From assembly GCA_043813895.1 (NCBI GenBank), contig JBDRKQ010000048.1, positions 1-64,000 of the forward strand: a stretch of DNA of 64,000 bases, given 5' to 3'. The notes beneath the pieces were generated by a model, which did no database searches, was not told the origin of the DNA, and saw nothing but the letters and a program-made list of their open reading frames with translations. The first letter of the stretch is position 1. Each line of letters opens with the position of its first letter. This DNA comes from CAZTAR01 sp043813895. Lineage in GTDB: Bacteria; Planctomycetota; Phycisphaerae; UBA1845; UTPLA1. Of the stretch, positions 34,357 to 43,124 are shown in pieces. A program made the position numbers and the translations under genes.

Positions 34357-35648
34357 ATCGGCGAGTCGTCATCACCGGCATCGGATGGATCACGCCGCTC
34401 GGCCAGGATATTGAAACGGCCTGGGCGCGGCTGCTGAACGGCGACAGCGGCGTCGCGAAAACGACGATCTTCAACGCCGAGACCTTCCCAACCCAGTTTT
34501 CGGGCGAGGTCAAGGACTTCAATCTGCAGCGTTTCCTCAAGGACGATTACGAAACGCACAAGGACGTCAGCCGGCAAGCCGGCTTCGCACTCGCGGCCGC
34601 GCGGCTCGCGTGGGACCACGCCGGTTTGGACGCCGCGACCGACTTGGACAAGACGCGCGTCGGCGTCTACCTCGGCGGCGGAGAAGGCCCGCTGGATTTC
34701 GACAACTTCGCGACCGCGGCCGTGGACGGGTGGGACTACAAGAACAACCAGCTTGACGCGAAGCGATGGGCCGAGGTGGCCTACGCCCGCCTCAAGGAGT
34801 TAGTCGAGGCGGAGCAGGAGCCCAACATGGCCGCGGGCCACATCGCGCAACTGTTCAGCCTGGAGGGACCGAACTTCAACACGCTGACCGCCTGTGCTGC
34901 AAGCACCCAGGCCATGGGTGAGGCCACCAACATGATTCGCCGGGGCGATGCCGACACCATGGTCTCCGGCGGGTGTCATTCGATGATTCACCCCCTCGGC
35001 ACCACCGGATTCAACCGCCTGACCGCGCTCTCCACCCGAAATGACTCCTGCCAGACGGCATCGCGGCCCTTCGACCGGACGCGCGACGGCTTCGTGCTGG
35101 GCGAGGGCGCTGGCATGCTCATCCTGGAGGAGCTTCAAAGCGCCAAGGCCCGCGGTGCGAAAATCCTCGCCGAGATCGCCGGTTACGGCTCGACCGCGGA
35201 CGCGTTCCGGATCACGGACATTCACGAGGACGGACGAGGCGGCATCGCAGCCATGCGCACGGCGATCGCGGATGCCGGCATCGAGCCGAAGGACGTGGAC
35301 TACATCTCCGCCCACGGAACCGGCACGCTGGAAAACGACAAGATCGAAACGCTGGCGATCAAGGGCGTGTTCGGCGACCTTGCGAAGAAGATTCCCGTCA
35401 GCAGCGTGAAGAGCATGTTGGGGCACCTGATCGCCGCCGCCGGTGTCTGCGAGTTGATCACCTGCGTCCTGGCGATTCGCGACGGCGCGATCCCGCCGAC
35501 GATGAACTACTCGGTGCCCGATCCACTGTGCGATCTCGACTACGTTCCAAACAAGTCGCGCAAGGCGAAACTGACGACCTGTCTGAGCAACTCCTTCGGC
35601 TTCGGAGGACAGAACGACACGATCGTCGTCAAGGCGTTCAAGGAGTAG
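34353..35648 (+). CDS. Beta-ketoacyl-ACP synthase (FabF-like), catalytically intact
   Basis: A 431-residue condensing enzyme. The triad is complete: Cys181 in TACAASTQAMGEA, His321 in SAHGTGTLENDKIE, and His358 in KSMLGHLIAAAG. N-terminal RVVITGIGWITPLGQ is the FabF start. It is translationally coupled to the inactive homologue upstream (4-bp overlap), as ketosynthase-alpha/beta pairs of type II polyketide and aryl-polyene systems are, though with the beta-like gene first. Substrate and product are unknown. It is the last gene of the cluster; the repeats at 35693-35836 and then convergent metH follow. Confidence 0.93.
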   Translation: MNRRVVITGIGWITPLGQDIETAWARLLNGDSGVAKTTIFNAETFPTQFSGEVKDFNLQRFLKDDYETHKDVSRQAGFALAAARLAWDHAGLDAATDLDKTRVGVYLGGGEGPLDFDNFATAAVDGWDYKNNQLDAKRWAEVAYARLKELVEAEQEPNMAAGHIAQLFSLEGPNFNTLTACAASTQAMGEATNMIRRGDADTMVSGGCHSMIHPLGTTGFNRLTALSTRNDSCQTASRPFDRTRDGFVLGEGAGMLILEELQSAKARGAKILAEIAGYGSTADAFRITDIHEDGRGGIAAMRTAIADAGIEPKDVDYISAHGTGTLENDKIETLAIKGVFGDLAKKIPVSSVKSMLGHLIAAAGVCELITCVLAIRDGAIPPTMNYSVPDPLCDLDYVPNKSRKAKLTTCLSNSFGFGGQNDTIVVKAFKE

Positions 35649-35692
35649 CCGGACGGCGATGCCGCTACCCCCTCGCGCTGAAGTACCTCGCT

Positions 35693-35836
35693 GGGCCGAG
35701 AATCTTTTCTCGGCCCCACCGGTAGCAAGATTCCCATCCTGCGATGCATACGGGAATGGATTCCCGCAGGCGTGGGGTGCGAGAAAGGATTCTCGCACCA
35801 GCAGCAACCCCCCGGCCAAGGCCGGGGGCTCTTGGG
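35693..35836. repeat. Cluster of short hairpins (CGAGAA-type and R4 half-copy)
   Basis: Between the convergent ketosynthase and metH genes are GGGCCGAGAA/TTCTCGGCCC (from about 35693), GGTGCGAGAA/TTCTCGCACC (about 35787-35810) and an R4 half-copy CCCCGGCCAAGGCCGGGGG (about 35811-35829). The first two resemble the core of the 26-bp inverted repeat at 59246-59309. They could serve as bidirectional transcript ends; no T tracts follow. Confidence 0.6.
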
Positions 35837-35866
35837 CGTGGTCGCCCCCCACCTCACCCGGTGCTG

Positions 35867-38800
35867 TCAGCTCTGCGCGCTGAAGTACCGTGCCTCGGCG
35901 TGGTGCGCAACGACCGCACTGACCGACTGCTCCGGATCGAGCTGGCAGGTCTCACTGAGCTTGACGCCGATCCGGTCAGGCTCGAGGAGTTGGAACAGCT
36001 TCGTCTGGTCATCGAGGTTGGGACAAGCCGGATAGCCGAAGCTGTAGCGGCAGCCCTGGTAGCCCTTCTGGAAGAGCTTTCGCTTGTCGAGAGCGTCTGA
36101 TCCCGCGATGCCCAACTCCATCCGCACCTGCTTGTGCAGGTACTCGGCGGCCGCCTCGGCGACTTCGACGCTCAACCCGTGTAGATAGAGGTAGTCGCGG
36201 TAGAGGTTCTTGGCGAAGTACTCCTGGGCCACCTCCGATGCGCGGCCTCCCGCTGTCACGAGGAAGAACGTGACCACGTCGAACCCGCCGCTCTCAACGG
36301 GCCGCCAAAAGTCGGACAAACACCAGAACGGAGCCTTCGCCTGCCGGGGGAATCGAAACCTCAGCACCTCCTTACGGTCCTGGGGTGGACCGGAGTCAGG
36401 CGGCCGATAGACGACCAACTCGTCGCCATCGCTGTTGCAGGGCCAATAGCCGTACACCGCACACGGTTGGATGATGCCCTCCTCCCTGCATCGATCAGCC
36501 AAACTGTTGTAGATCGGGCGGACCTCGCGCGCGAGGAACTCCTGAAACTCCTCATCCGAACGCTTCTGCCGCTTGTACTGCCACTGAAGCTGAAACAGCA
36601 TCGTCTCGTTGATGTATCCCAGCACAGCCCGCAGGTCGATCTTCTCGATGACGCGAGAACCCCAGAACGGCGGCGGCGGAACGGGAACGTCGCTCGCGAT
36701 CTTGCTGCGCCGCGGGACCTCGGCGCGCGGCGCGCAGACCGGAACGCTGGGCGCCGGCTTGGCGACGGCCCGCCGCGGCGTCTTGACAAGCGGAAGCCCC
36801 TGGCTCAGGCGGCTCATCAGGGACAACGCCTCGAACGCGTCTCGGCCGTAGGCGACCTCCCCCTTATAGAATCCGCGCAGTTCCTGTTCGACGTAGCTCC
36901 GCGTCAAGGCGGCGCCGCCGAGCATGACCGGAATTTCCAAGCCTCGCTCGTTCAACACCAGCAGATCGTCGCGCATCACGAGGGTGGACTTCACGAGCAA
37001 GCCGGAGAGACCGATCGCGTCCGCGTTGTGAGCCTCGTAGGCCTCGATGACGTTGTTGATCGGTTGCCTGATTCCGAGGTTGTGAACCGTGTAGCCGTTG
37101 TTCGAGAGGATGATGTCCACGAGGTTCTTGCCGATGTCGTGAACGTCGCCCCGGACGGTCGCGAGCACGAGCGTCCCCTTGGACCGGGTCTCGATGCGCT
37201 GCATGCGCGGTTCGAGATAGGCAACGGCCGCCTTCATCGTCTCGGCCGACGAGAGCACAAACGGCAACTGCATCTTGCCTGCCCCGAAGAGTTCCCCGAC
37301 CGTCTTCATGCCGTCCAGCAGGATCGTGTTGACGATCTCCAGGGGCCCGTATCGGTGAAGCGCTTCTTCGATGTCCTCTCCAAGACCGGTCCGATTGCCG
37401 TCGACGATCCGCCGCCGGAGCCGATCTTCAATGGGGAGACCCGCGAGGGCGGGTCCGTCGCTTTGCTCCGCGTCGTCGGGAAACAGGTTGATGAATGTGT
37501 GCAGAGGGTCGAAGTCCTCGCGGCGGTGATCGTAGATCAGATCGAGCGCGGCGTCCCACCGCTCCCGGCTGATTCGATTCTGCGGCAGAATCTTGCTGAT
37601 GTGTACGATCGCCGCCGTAAGCCCGCGCGCGGTCGCCTCGTGCAGAAACACGGAGTTGAGCACGGCCCTGGCCGCGGGCTTCAGTCCGAAACTGATGTTC
37701 GACACGCCGAGGATCGAACCGCACCGGGGGAACTCCCGCATGATCATCTCGATTCCGTCGAGCGTTTCAAATCCGAGCCACCGATCCGATTCGTTGCCGG
37801 TCGTGATGGGGAACGTGAGACAGTCGAAGAGGATGTCCTCCTCGGGGATGCCGTGCTTGTTCGTCAACAGGTCATGGAGCCTGCGGGCGATCTCGATCTT
37901 CCGACCCGCGACTTTGGCCATGGCTTCGTCGGGGTCCTCGTCGATCGTCAGCGCCACGACGGCCGCGCCGTACTTCTTCAGGAGCGGACAGATACGATTC
38001 AGTTTCTCTTCGCCGTCTTCGAGGTTCACGGAGTTGACAATGCACTTCCCCCCTGCGCGCTTGAGGCCGGCCTCGATGGTCTCGGGCTCGGTCGAGTCCA
38101 GCATGAGCGGCACGGTCACGTCCTTCACGTAGCGAGCGATGATCCCGTCCATGTCGGCCGGGCCGTCCCGACCCACCGCGTCCACGCATACATCCAGCAC
38201 GTGGGAGCCATCCGCCACCTGCCGCCTGCCGATCTCGACGAGTTCGTCGAGATTACCCTCGCTGAGCAGGCGCTGGAACTTGCGGCTGCCGTTCGAGTTG
38301 CTCCGCTCGCCGACGATCAGGAAACTGTTGTCCTGCTTGAGCGAGGTCGCCTGATACAGACTCGAGACGCTGGGCTGCGGCTCGGGGGAACGTTGTCTCG
38401 GCTTGATCCCGCGGACCGCCTCGATGACGGCGGCGAGGTGCTCCGGTCGCGTGCCGCAGCAGCCGCCGACCATGTTCACGCCGTCTTCGACGACGAATTC
38501 TCTGTGCCAGCGCGCCAGCTCGTCCGGCGTGAGCACGTAGTGTGTCCGGCCATCGACAACCTGGGGCAGGCCCGCGTTCGGCACCACGCCGAGATACCGC
38601 GTGCAGTGCCGGCCCAGATGTCGCACGTGTTCCGACATCTCTTGCGGACCCGTCGCGCAGTTCAGCCCGATCACCTGCACTTGCGGATAGGTCTCCAGCG
38701 CAACCATCGCCGCCGCGATCTCGGTCCCCACCAGCATTGTGCCGGTCGCCTCGATCGTCGCCAGCACGATGATCGGGACCTCGTGGCCGCGTTCGCGCAT

Positions 38801-39331
38801 CGCGAACGTGGCGCCGCAAACTGCCGCCTTTGCCTGGAGAATATCCTGGCACGTCTCGACAATGAGCGCGTCCGCGCCGCCGTCCAGGAGCCCGCGAGCC
38901 TGTTCCGTGTAGCTGTCTTCAAGAATGTCGAAAGTCGTGTGGCCCAGCGAGGGCAACTTCGTGCCGGGCCCCATCGCCCCGAGCACAAAGCGCGGCTGCT
39001 CCGGCGTCGAGAACTTGTCCGCACACCGGCGAGCAAGTTCCGCCGCCGCCTTGTTCAACAGGTACGTCCGCTCCTCCAAGCCGAACTCGGCAAGAACCCC
39101 CTTGTTCGCGCCGAACGTGTCAGTCTCGATGCAGTCGACGCCCACGGCCAAGAATGAATCGTGTATGCTCTTGATGACGTCGGGCCGCGTTTCGACCAGT
39201 ATTTCCGGGCAGTTCTCGCACCCGCTGTAGTCATACTCGAGCGACAACTCATGCGCATAGACACTCGTGCCCATGGCTCCGTCGATGACGACCACGCGGT
39301 CTTTCAAAGCGTCGAGCAGTTGACTCTTCAC
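35867..39331 (-). CDS. metH: Cobalamin-dependent methionine synthase
   Basis: Transfers the methyl of 5-methyl-THF to homocysteine through methylcobalamin. All four modules are seen: homocysteine-binding with zinc cysteines GGCCGTRPEH (Cys291, Cys292), pterin-binding (FLIVGERSNSNGSRKF), cobalamin cap and B12 domain with DVHDIGKN (His731 as Co ligand), and the C-terminal AdoMet-dependent reactivation domain with RYSFGYPACPN. A Pro/Ala-rich linker precedes the activation domain. A GTG at 39331 (MKSQLLDALKDRVVVIDGAMG) is preferred; the frame opens at a TTG at 39415. There is no room for a cobalamin riboswitch in the 114-bp gap upstream. Threonine aldolase upstream on the same strand may supply one-carbon units via glycine. 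Confidence 0.96.
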   Translation of the reverse strand: MKSQLLDALKDRVVVIDGAMGTSVYAHELSLEYDYSGCENCPEILVETRPDVIKSIHDSFLAVGVDCIETDTFGANKGVLAEFGLEERTYLLNKAAAELARRCADKFSTPEQPRFVLGAMGPGTKLPSLGHTTFDILEDSYTEQARGLLDGGADALIVETCQDILQAKAAVCGATFAMRERGHEVPIIVLATIEATGTMLVGTEIAAAMVALETYPQVQVIGLNCATGPQEMSEHVRHLGRHCTRYLGVVPNAGLPQVVDGRTHYVLTPDELARWHREFVVEDGVNMVGGCCGTRPEHLAAVIEAVRGIKPRQRSPEPQPSVSSLYQATSLKQDNSFLIVGERSNSNGSRKFQRLLSEGNLDELVEIGRRQVADGSHVLDVCVDAVGRDGPADMDGIIARYVKDVTVPLMLDSTEPETIEAGLKRAGGKCIVNSVNLEDGEEKLNRICPLLKKYGAAVVALTIDEDPDEAMAKVAGRKIEIARRLHDLLTNKHGIPEEDILFDCLTFPITTGNESDRWLGFETLDGIEMIMREFPRCGSILGVSNISFGLKPAARAVLNSVFLHEATARGLTAAIVHISKILPQNRISRERWDAALDLIYDHRREDFDPLHTFINLFPDDAEQSDGPALAGLPIEDRLRRRIVDGNRTGLGEDIEEALHRYGPLEIVNTILLDGMKTVGELFGAGKMQLPFVLSSAETMKAAVAYLEPRMQRIETRSKGTLVLATVRGDVHDIGKNLVDIILSNNGYTVHNLGIRQPINNVIEAYEAHNADAIGLSGLLVKSTLVMRDDLLVLNERGLEIPVMLGGAALTRSYVEQELRGFYKGEVAYGRDAFEALSLMSRLSQGLPLVKTPRRAVAKPAPSVPVCAPRAEVPRRSKIASDVPVPPPPFWGSRVIEKIDLRAVLGYINETMLFQLQWQYKRQKRSDEEFQEFLAREVRPIYNSLADRCREEGIIQPCAVYGYWPCNSDGDELVVYRPPDSGPPQDRKEVLRFRFPRQAKAPFWCLSDFWRPVESGGFDVVTFFLVTAGGRASEVAQEYFAKNLYRDYLYLHGLSVEVAEAAAEYLHKQVRMELGIAGSDALDKRKLFQKGYQGCRYSFGYPACPNLDDQTKLFQLLEPDRIGVKLSETCQLDPEQSVSAVVAHHAEARYFSAQS

Positions 39332-39445
39332 TGTTGATCCGTTCTCCGTTGAGGCGTCCGGTGTGTTCAGACTTGCCGATGGCTTTGGTATAGTCACGCC
39401 TCGGGGAAGAGTCAATCTCGGCCTGCTGGCGCGGGGGTCGCGTCG

Positions 39446-40486
39446 CTATTTCAGCACGTCGCGTACGGCGGCTAGGGCGCGTGCCACTCCGTCCGCGGGG
39501 ATGTCCAGATGCGTCACGGCCCGGAGTCGCGTCGGCTTCAATAGCGGGCTGAAACGGACCGCGTGGTCCGCGAGTCGCTGCAAGAAAACTCCACGCTGCA
39601 TCCGAGTCCCCTCGATGTCGAACATCACCATGTTCGTCTCGACGGCATCGACGTCCACGCGGATGCCGTCGATCGCGGCGAGCCCTTCCGCGAGTTGCCT
39701 GGCCTTGGCGTGGTCTTCCGCCAGCCGCTCAACGTGGTGGTCGAGCGCATAGACGCCTGCCGCAGCGAGGATCCCGGCCTGTCTCATCGCGCCGCCGAAA
39801 AGGTGCTTCAGCCGCCACGCCTGCGCGATAAACGCCACCGAGCCGGCGAGCACGCCGCCGGCGGGACAGCCGAGCCCCTTGCTCAGATCGATCCAGCAGG
39901 AGTCAAAATGTCCGCAGTACTCCGCCGCCGGAGTGCCGGTCGCCACGACCGCGTTCAACAGCCGCGCGCCGTCGAGGTGCATCAGCAGGCCGTGGCGACG
40001 CGCGCATTCGGCGACCAACTTCACCGCCTCAAGCGGCCAGACGCGGCCCCCTTGGAGATTGTGCGTATTTTCCACGCAGACGAGGCGCGTCCGCGGAAAA
40101 TGCGGGTCGTCCGGCCGAATCGCCGCCTCGACCTGCTCCGCGGAGAAAACCCCCGTTTCAGTGTCGATCGTCTTGACGGATGCACGGCTGTGTACGGCTG
40201 GGCCGCCGCCCTCGAAATGGACGGGATGGCACGAGGATTCGATGATGATCTCGTCGCCGGGCCGGCAGTGGATCGCGTGGGCGATCAGATTGCACATCGT
40301 GCCGGTCGGGAGGAACAGGGCGGCGTCCTTGCCGGTCAGCGCGGCGACCCTCTCCTGCAAGCGGTTGACGCTGGGGTCCTCCCGCTTCTGCTCGTCGCCG
40401 ACCTCGGCGTTCGCGATCGCCTGCCGCATCCCAGGCGTCGGCCGAGTCTGGGTGTCGCTCGAAAAATCAACGGCAAAGTGAATCAT
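39446..40486 (-). CDS. Low-specificity L-threonine aldolase
   Basis: A PLP enzyme of fold type I cleaving L-threonine or allo-threonine to glycine and acetaldehyde. The 346-residue protein has FSSDTQTRPTPGMRQAI at the start, EDPSVNRLQERVAALTGKDAALFLPTGTMCNL, the PLP-region HLDGARLLNA, and the Schiff-base lysine Lys203 in DLSKGLGCPAG. An ATG at 40486 (MIHFAVDFSSD) matches the family start; upstream in-frame ATGs at 40522 and 40558 are less likely. Its own cofactor and neighbours fit one-carbon/glycine metabolism with metH. Beta-eliminating lyase relatives are the alternative, but the match to threonine aldolases is good. Confidence 0.92.
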   Translation of the reverse strand: MIHFAVDFSSDTQTRPTPGMRQAIANAEVGDEQKREDPSVNRLQERVAALTGKDAALFLPTGTMCNLIAHAIHCRPGDEIIIESSCHPVHFEGGGPAVHSRASVKTIDTETGVFSAEQVEAAIRPDDPHFPRTRLVCVENTHNLQGGRVWPLEAVKLVAECARRHGLLMHLDGARLLNAVVATGTPAAEYCGHFDSCWIDLSKGLGCPAGGVLAGSVAFIAQAWRLKHLFGGAMRQAGILAAAGVYALDHHVERLAEDHAKARQLAEGLAAIDGIRVDVDAVETNMVMFDIEGTRMQRGVFLQRLADHAVRFSPLLKPTRLRAVTHLDIPADGVARALAAVRDVLK

Positions 40487-40669
40487 GGCTTGGGTCTCGG
40501 CGGCGTTGCCTGTACTATACATCGAGCCGTGACGGGCGGCCACGCGCGGCTCGCTCATGCACCAGGATGCCTCGCACTAAGGTCCGAAGCGGCAATACGA
40601 CGATGTTAGAGAGCCTTCGCCCGGCGCGCAGGTCTCAGCACCCCGGGCCAGATGAAGGGAGTGACCTCG

Positions 40670-40843
40670 ATGACACGGTTCTGGCGACGGCGATGGGTCC
40701 TGTTGGCGGCCATGACGGTCGGCACGGCAATGCAATTGTCAGCCTGTAGGGAAGAGGCGAGCCTCTTCGCCCTGCGAACGGCCTTCACCTCCGTGACCCT
40801 GCCCATCAACACGGCGATCAGCCAGATACTCCTCGGCATCTAG
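40670..40843 (+). CDS. Small lipoprotein-like protein
   Basis: A 57-residue protein with RRR before a hydrophobic core (WVLLAAMTVGTAMQLSAC), a likely lipobox LSAC, and a short tail (FALRTAFTSVTLPINTAISQILLGI) that is amphipathic. GGGAG lies 8 nt before the ATG at 40670; an ATG at 40652 would add six residues. Its shortness makes prediction uncertain, but ribosome-binding site, signal and the opposite-strand alternative's lack of features favour it. The function is unknown. It stands convergent with tsaB across a repeat. Confidence 0.55.
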   Translation: MTRFWRRRWVLLAAMTVGTAMQLSACREEASLFALRTAFTSVTLPINTAISQILLGI

Positions 40844-40861
40844 CCATCGCGGCGGGCGCTC

Positions 40862-40981
40862 CCGTTCAGAGCCGCGCGTGTCAGCAAGCGGTCAACGCGA
40901 GAATGCGAGTGCCTGCCAGACGAATGCTGACCCCTCCCTGACAGTCGGGGCTCTGATCCTCACGGTCGTGGCTCTGAACGG
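40862..40981. repeat. R7 inverted repeat reaching into the end of tsaB
   Basis: Perfect 12-bp inverted arms CCGTTCAGAGCC (40862-40873) and GGCTCTGAACGG (40970-40981) bound a GC-rich 120-bp element that contains further imperfect complementary pieces (GTCAGCAAGCG, GACAGTCGGGGCTCTGA). The right arm lies inside the last codons of tsaB, whose stop is at 40960-40962. Confidence 0.7.
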
Positions 40982-41679
40982 CCGTGCCGTTTTTCCCACA
41001 CCTCCTCAACTTCCGGCCGACGCACGTAGAGAGGTGTCAGATCCCGCGCGGATGTGAACCGGCCCTCCTCCGCAAGCTCCCAACCGAGCTGATGCACGTT
41101 CGCTGCCCGAGGCCACCACAAGGACTCCTCGAGCGTCTGCGCATGGGTGCGATCGATCGCCTCACGGTGGTACTTGATCCCCTCTCCGCAGACCGCCAAC
41201 GGGTTCGGCGAGCCTTCGATCAACCGGGCTGGCTCGATCAAATGCGGTCCGTCCACGCGGCGATAACGCCCGGCGCCGTATTCAAAGACCCCGGCGAAAA
41301 CTTGCCGCCGTTTGGCGTCGAGCACCACGGCGAGGTTGGCGGGCGGCGTGTCAAGGTCCGCGCAGTTGCACGCGATCACGTCGAGGGTAGGAACGGCACA
41401 GATTCGGACGCCGACGGCGAGTTCCAGGTGTCGTGCAAACGTCACGGCGACGCGGAGCCCCGTGAACGAGCCGGGACCGATGGAGAGATAGCAGCGGTCC
41501 AGCGTTTCCGGAGGCCAACCCAGCCGCCGGCACAGCGCGTCGATGGCGGGAATAAGCTCCCGGGCGTGTTCGACGTCCGTCGGAAAGCCGGCTTCCGCGA
41601 CAAGCTCAGGCCCCAGGCCCAGCGCCGCCGAGCCCTTGCGGCCGGATGTTTCGATTGCGACGCTTCTCACCTGGTCCAT
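40960..41679 (-). CDS. tsaB: tRNA threonylcarbamoyladenosine biosynthesis protein TsaB
   Basis: A 239-residue ASKHA-fold protein, the scaffolding partner of TsaD/TsaE in making t6A at position 37 of ANN-decoding tRNAs. Hallmarks: SVAIETSGRKGSAALG at the N-terminus, LSIGPGSFTGLRVAVTFARHLELA, and LAVVLDAKRRQVFAGVFE. Other tsa genes are not in the window. The C-terminal residues (GRSEPRP) are encoded within repeat R7, so the natural end may have been altered. It is divergent from the STAS gene. Confidence 0.94.
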   Translation of the reverse strand: MDQVRSVAIETSGRKGSAALGLGPELVAEAGFPTDVEHARELIPAIDALCRRLGWPPETLDRCYLSIGPGSFTGLRVAVTFARHLELAVGVRICAVPTLDVIACNCADLDTPPANLAVVLDAKRRQVFAGVFEYGAGRYRRVDGPHLIEPARLIEGSPNPLAVCGEGIKYHREAIDRTHAQTLEESLWWPRAANVHQLGWELAEEGRFTSARDLTPLYVRRPEVEEVWEKRHGRSEPRP

Positions 41680-41781
41680 TTCGAGCCTGACTATCGCACT
41701 GTGGGTCCGCAGCGCCTAAGATACGCCCGTACCACCCGCCGGTAAACAGCGTTTGCCGGTCGTTAGACTCCGGAGCCGAAA

Positions 41782-42147
41782 ATGACAACATCAAAACTGT
41801 CGGTCGAGGACTACGCAGGCGTGACGCTCGTCAAATTCGCCGAGAGCTCGATTCTGGAAACGGCTGTAATCGAGCAGTTGGGCAGGGACCTGTGCCACTT
41901 GATCGATGCCGAGCACAAACGGAAGCTGGTTCTGGATTTTTCCAATGTCAAGTTCCTATCCTCGCACGCTTTAGGTATCCTGCTGACCCTCCATCGCAAG
42001 GCCGCCGAGACCAAGGGGGCCATCGTATTGTGCGGGATGCGATCCGAACTGAAGAAGGTCTTCACGATTACCAGCCTGGACAAGGTTTTCAAGTTCTGCC
42101 GGGATGACGCCGAGGCCCTCGCCTCCTTCGGCGTGCGCGTTGACTAG
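41782..42147 (+). CDS. STAS-domain anti-sigma factor antagonist-like protein
   Basis: A 121-residue single STAS domain of the SpoIIAA/RsbV type, which binds a serine-kinase anti-sigma factor when unphosphorylated. The central VLDFSNVKFLSSHALGILLTLHRKA block carries the candidate phosphoserine Ser61; the usual preceding Asp is Ser60 and the Gly after the serines is Ala, a variant of the motif. No kinase or phosphatase partner is nearby, so the regulated sigma factor or other output is unknown. It is monocistronic, divergent from tsaB and 333 bp before the ATPase operon. Confidence 0.88.
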   Translation: MTTSKLSVEDYAGVTLVKFAESSILETAVIEQLGRDLCHLIDAEHKRKLVLDFSNVKFLSSHALGILLTLHRKAAETKGAIVLCGMRSELKKVFTITSLDKVFKFCRDDAEALASFGVRVD

Positions 42148-42480
42148 CTCTCGTAACTCCCACGGCCGATGAGAGTTCCGTCACCTCAGCCGCAGAGCGG
42201 CGGAAGATCGTCGCCCGTCACGCCAAGGGCTGGATGCTGCCGCTCCTCCGAAACCGAAACACCGGCCGATCGTGTCACACCGCTGCCGGCGGCCGTTCTC
42301 GATCTGGGTGCTTTTCAGCGCGGATGACAGCGCGTAAAGTACATGGTTACGCCCGATCGCCACGCGTCGGCGGCGCGGTTGAGGAGTGGGCGAGGGTCCG
42401 TCGTGCGATCGGGCGTTCCGACGCAAAAGGGGCGGGCGTTTCCGGCGCGTCGGCTTGCGCGTTTATAGCGGAGCAGATTC
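42148..42480 (+). other. Gap upstream of the V-type ATPase operon
   Basis: No gene is supported. The operon promoter should be here; TTTCAG...TAAAGT with a 16-bp spacer (about 42314-42341) is the only candidate pair I see and is weak. GGAG lies 8 nt before the ATG of the E subunit. Confidence 0.4.
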
Positions 42481-43113
42481 ATGGGTGGGACGATTGAAGC
42501 GTTCGTCGAAAAATTGCACACTGACGGGGTCGAGGCCGGCCAGGCGGCGGCCGAGACAATCCGAGCCGAAGCCGAGGAGCAGGCCGGGCAGATCATCGCC
42601 GACGCGCGGGCTCAGGCGGAGCGGATCATCGCCGACGCCGAGGCCCAGTGCGAGAATCTCCGGCTGCGCTCCGAGACGGAGCTGAAGCTGGCCGTCCGGG
42701 ATACGGTGTTGCGGCTGCGGGAGACGCTGGAGCGCGCTCTGCGGCATGTTCTGTCGGCCGGCGTGCGTCAGTTGCTTGACGACGCGGGGTTTCTTCAGGA
42801 ACTCCTGCGCGACCTGGTGTCGCAGTATGTGAAAGCGGATATCGAAGGCGCCGAGGCGATCCAGGTTAACGTGTCCAAAGAGATGCAGCAGAAGCTGGCC
42901 CACTGGGCGATCGAGACGATTCGGGCCGAACACGAAGCCCAAGGCCCGCTGGTCGAGCTGCGCGGCAGTCTCGCGGTAGCGGGGTTCGAGTACTCGATCG
43001 CCGAGGGGACTTCGGAGATTACCGTCGAATCGGTCGTCCACGTCCTGTCCGATCTGGTCAACACGGAGTTGCGTGAGATCCTGGCCGGCGCCGTTTCCGA
43101 GGAAGGCTCATAG
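42481..43113 (+). CDS. ntpE: V-type ATP synthase subunit E
   Basis: Peripheral-stalk subunit linking the catalytic head to the membrane part. The 210-residue protein begins with a long Ala/Glu-rich helix (AAAETIRAEAEEQAGQIIADARAQAERIIADAEAQ), followed by a globular C-terminal domain (residues of about 100-205) as in E subunits. The usual stalk partner G/H is not recognisable nearby. First gene of the operon E-DUF2764-A-B-D-I-K; the next gene starts 11 bp later. Start ATG 42481 is supported by GGAG. Confidence 0.85.
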   Translation: MGGTIEAFVEKLHTDGVEAGQAAAETIRAEAEEQAGQIIADARAQAERIIADAEAQCENLRLRSETELKLAVRDTVLRLRETLERALRHVLSAGVRQLLDDAGFLQELLRDLVSQYVKADIEGAEAIQVNVSKEMQQKLAHWAIETIRAEHEAQGPLVELRGSLAVAGFEYSIAEGTSEITVESVVHVLSDLVNTELREILAGAVSEEGS

Positions 43114-43124
43114 CTATCGCTCTG

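Noticed and set aside
36467..39157. 896-residue open frame on the plus strand opposite metH
   Set aside because: It is antisense to a gene with full family similarity; long antisense frames arise from GC-rich codon use, and its translation (Arg/His/Leu-rich) shows no domain.
39332..39445. Possible cobalamin riboswitch upstream of metH
   Set aside because: Only 114 bases separate metH from the preceding gene and no B12-box-like sequence was seen; the space is too short for the usual element.
42148..42480. Short ORFs before the ATPase operon (87 and 81 codons)
   Set aside because: Overlapping on both strands, with no ribosome-binding site and no similarity to known proteins.
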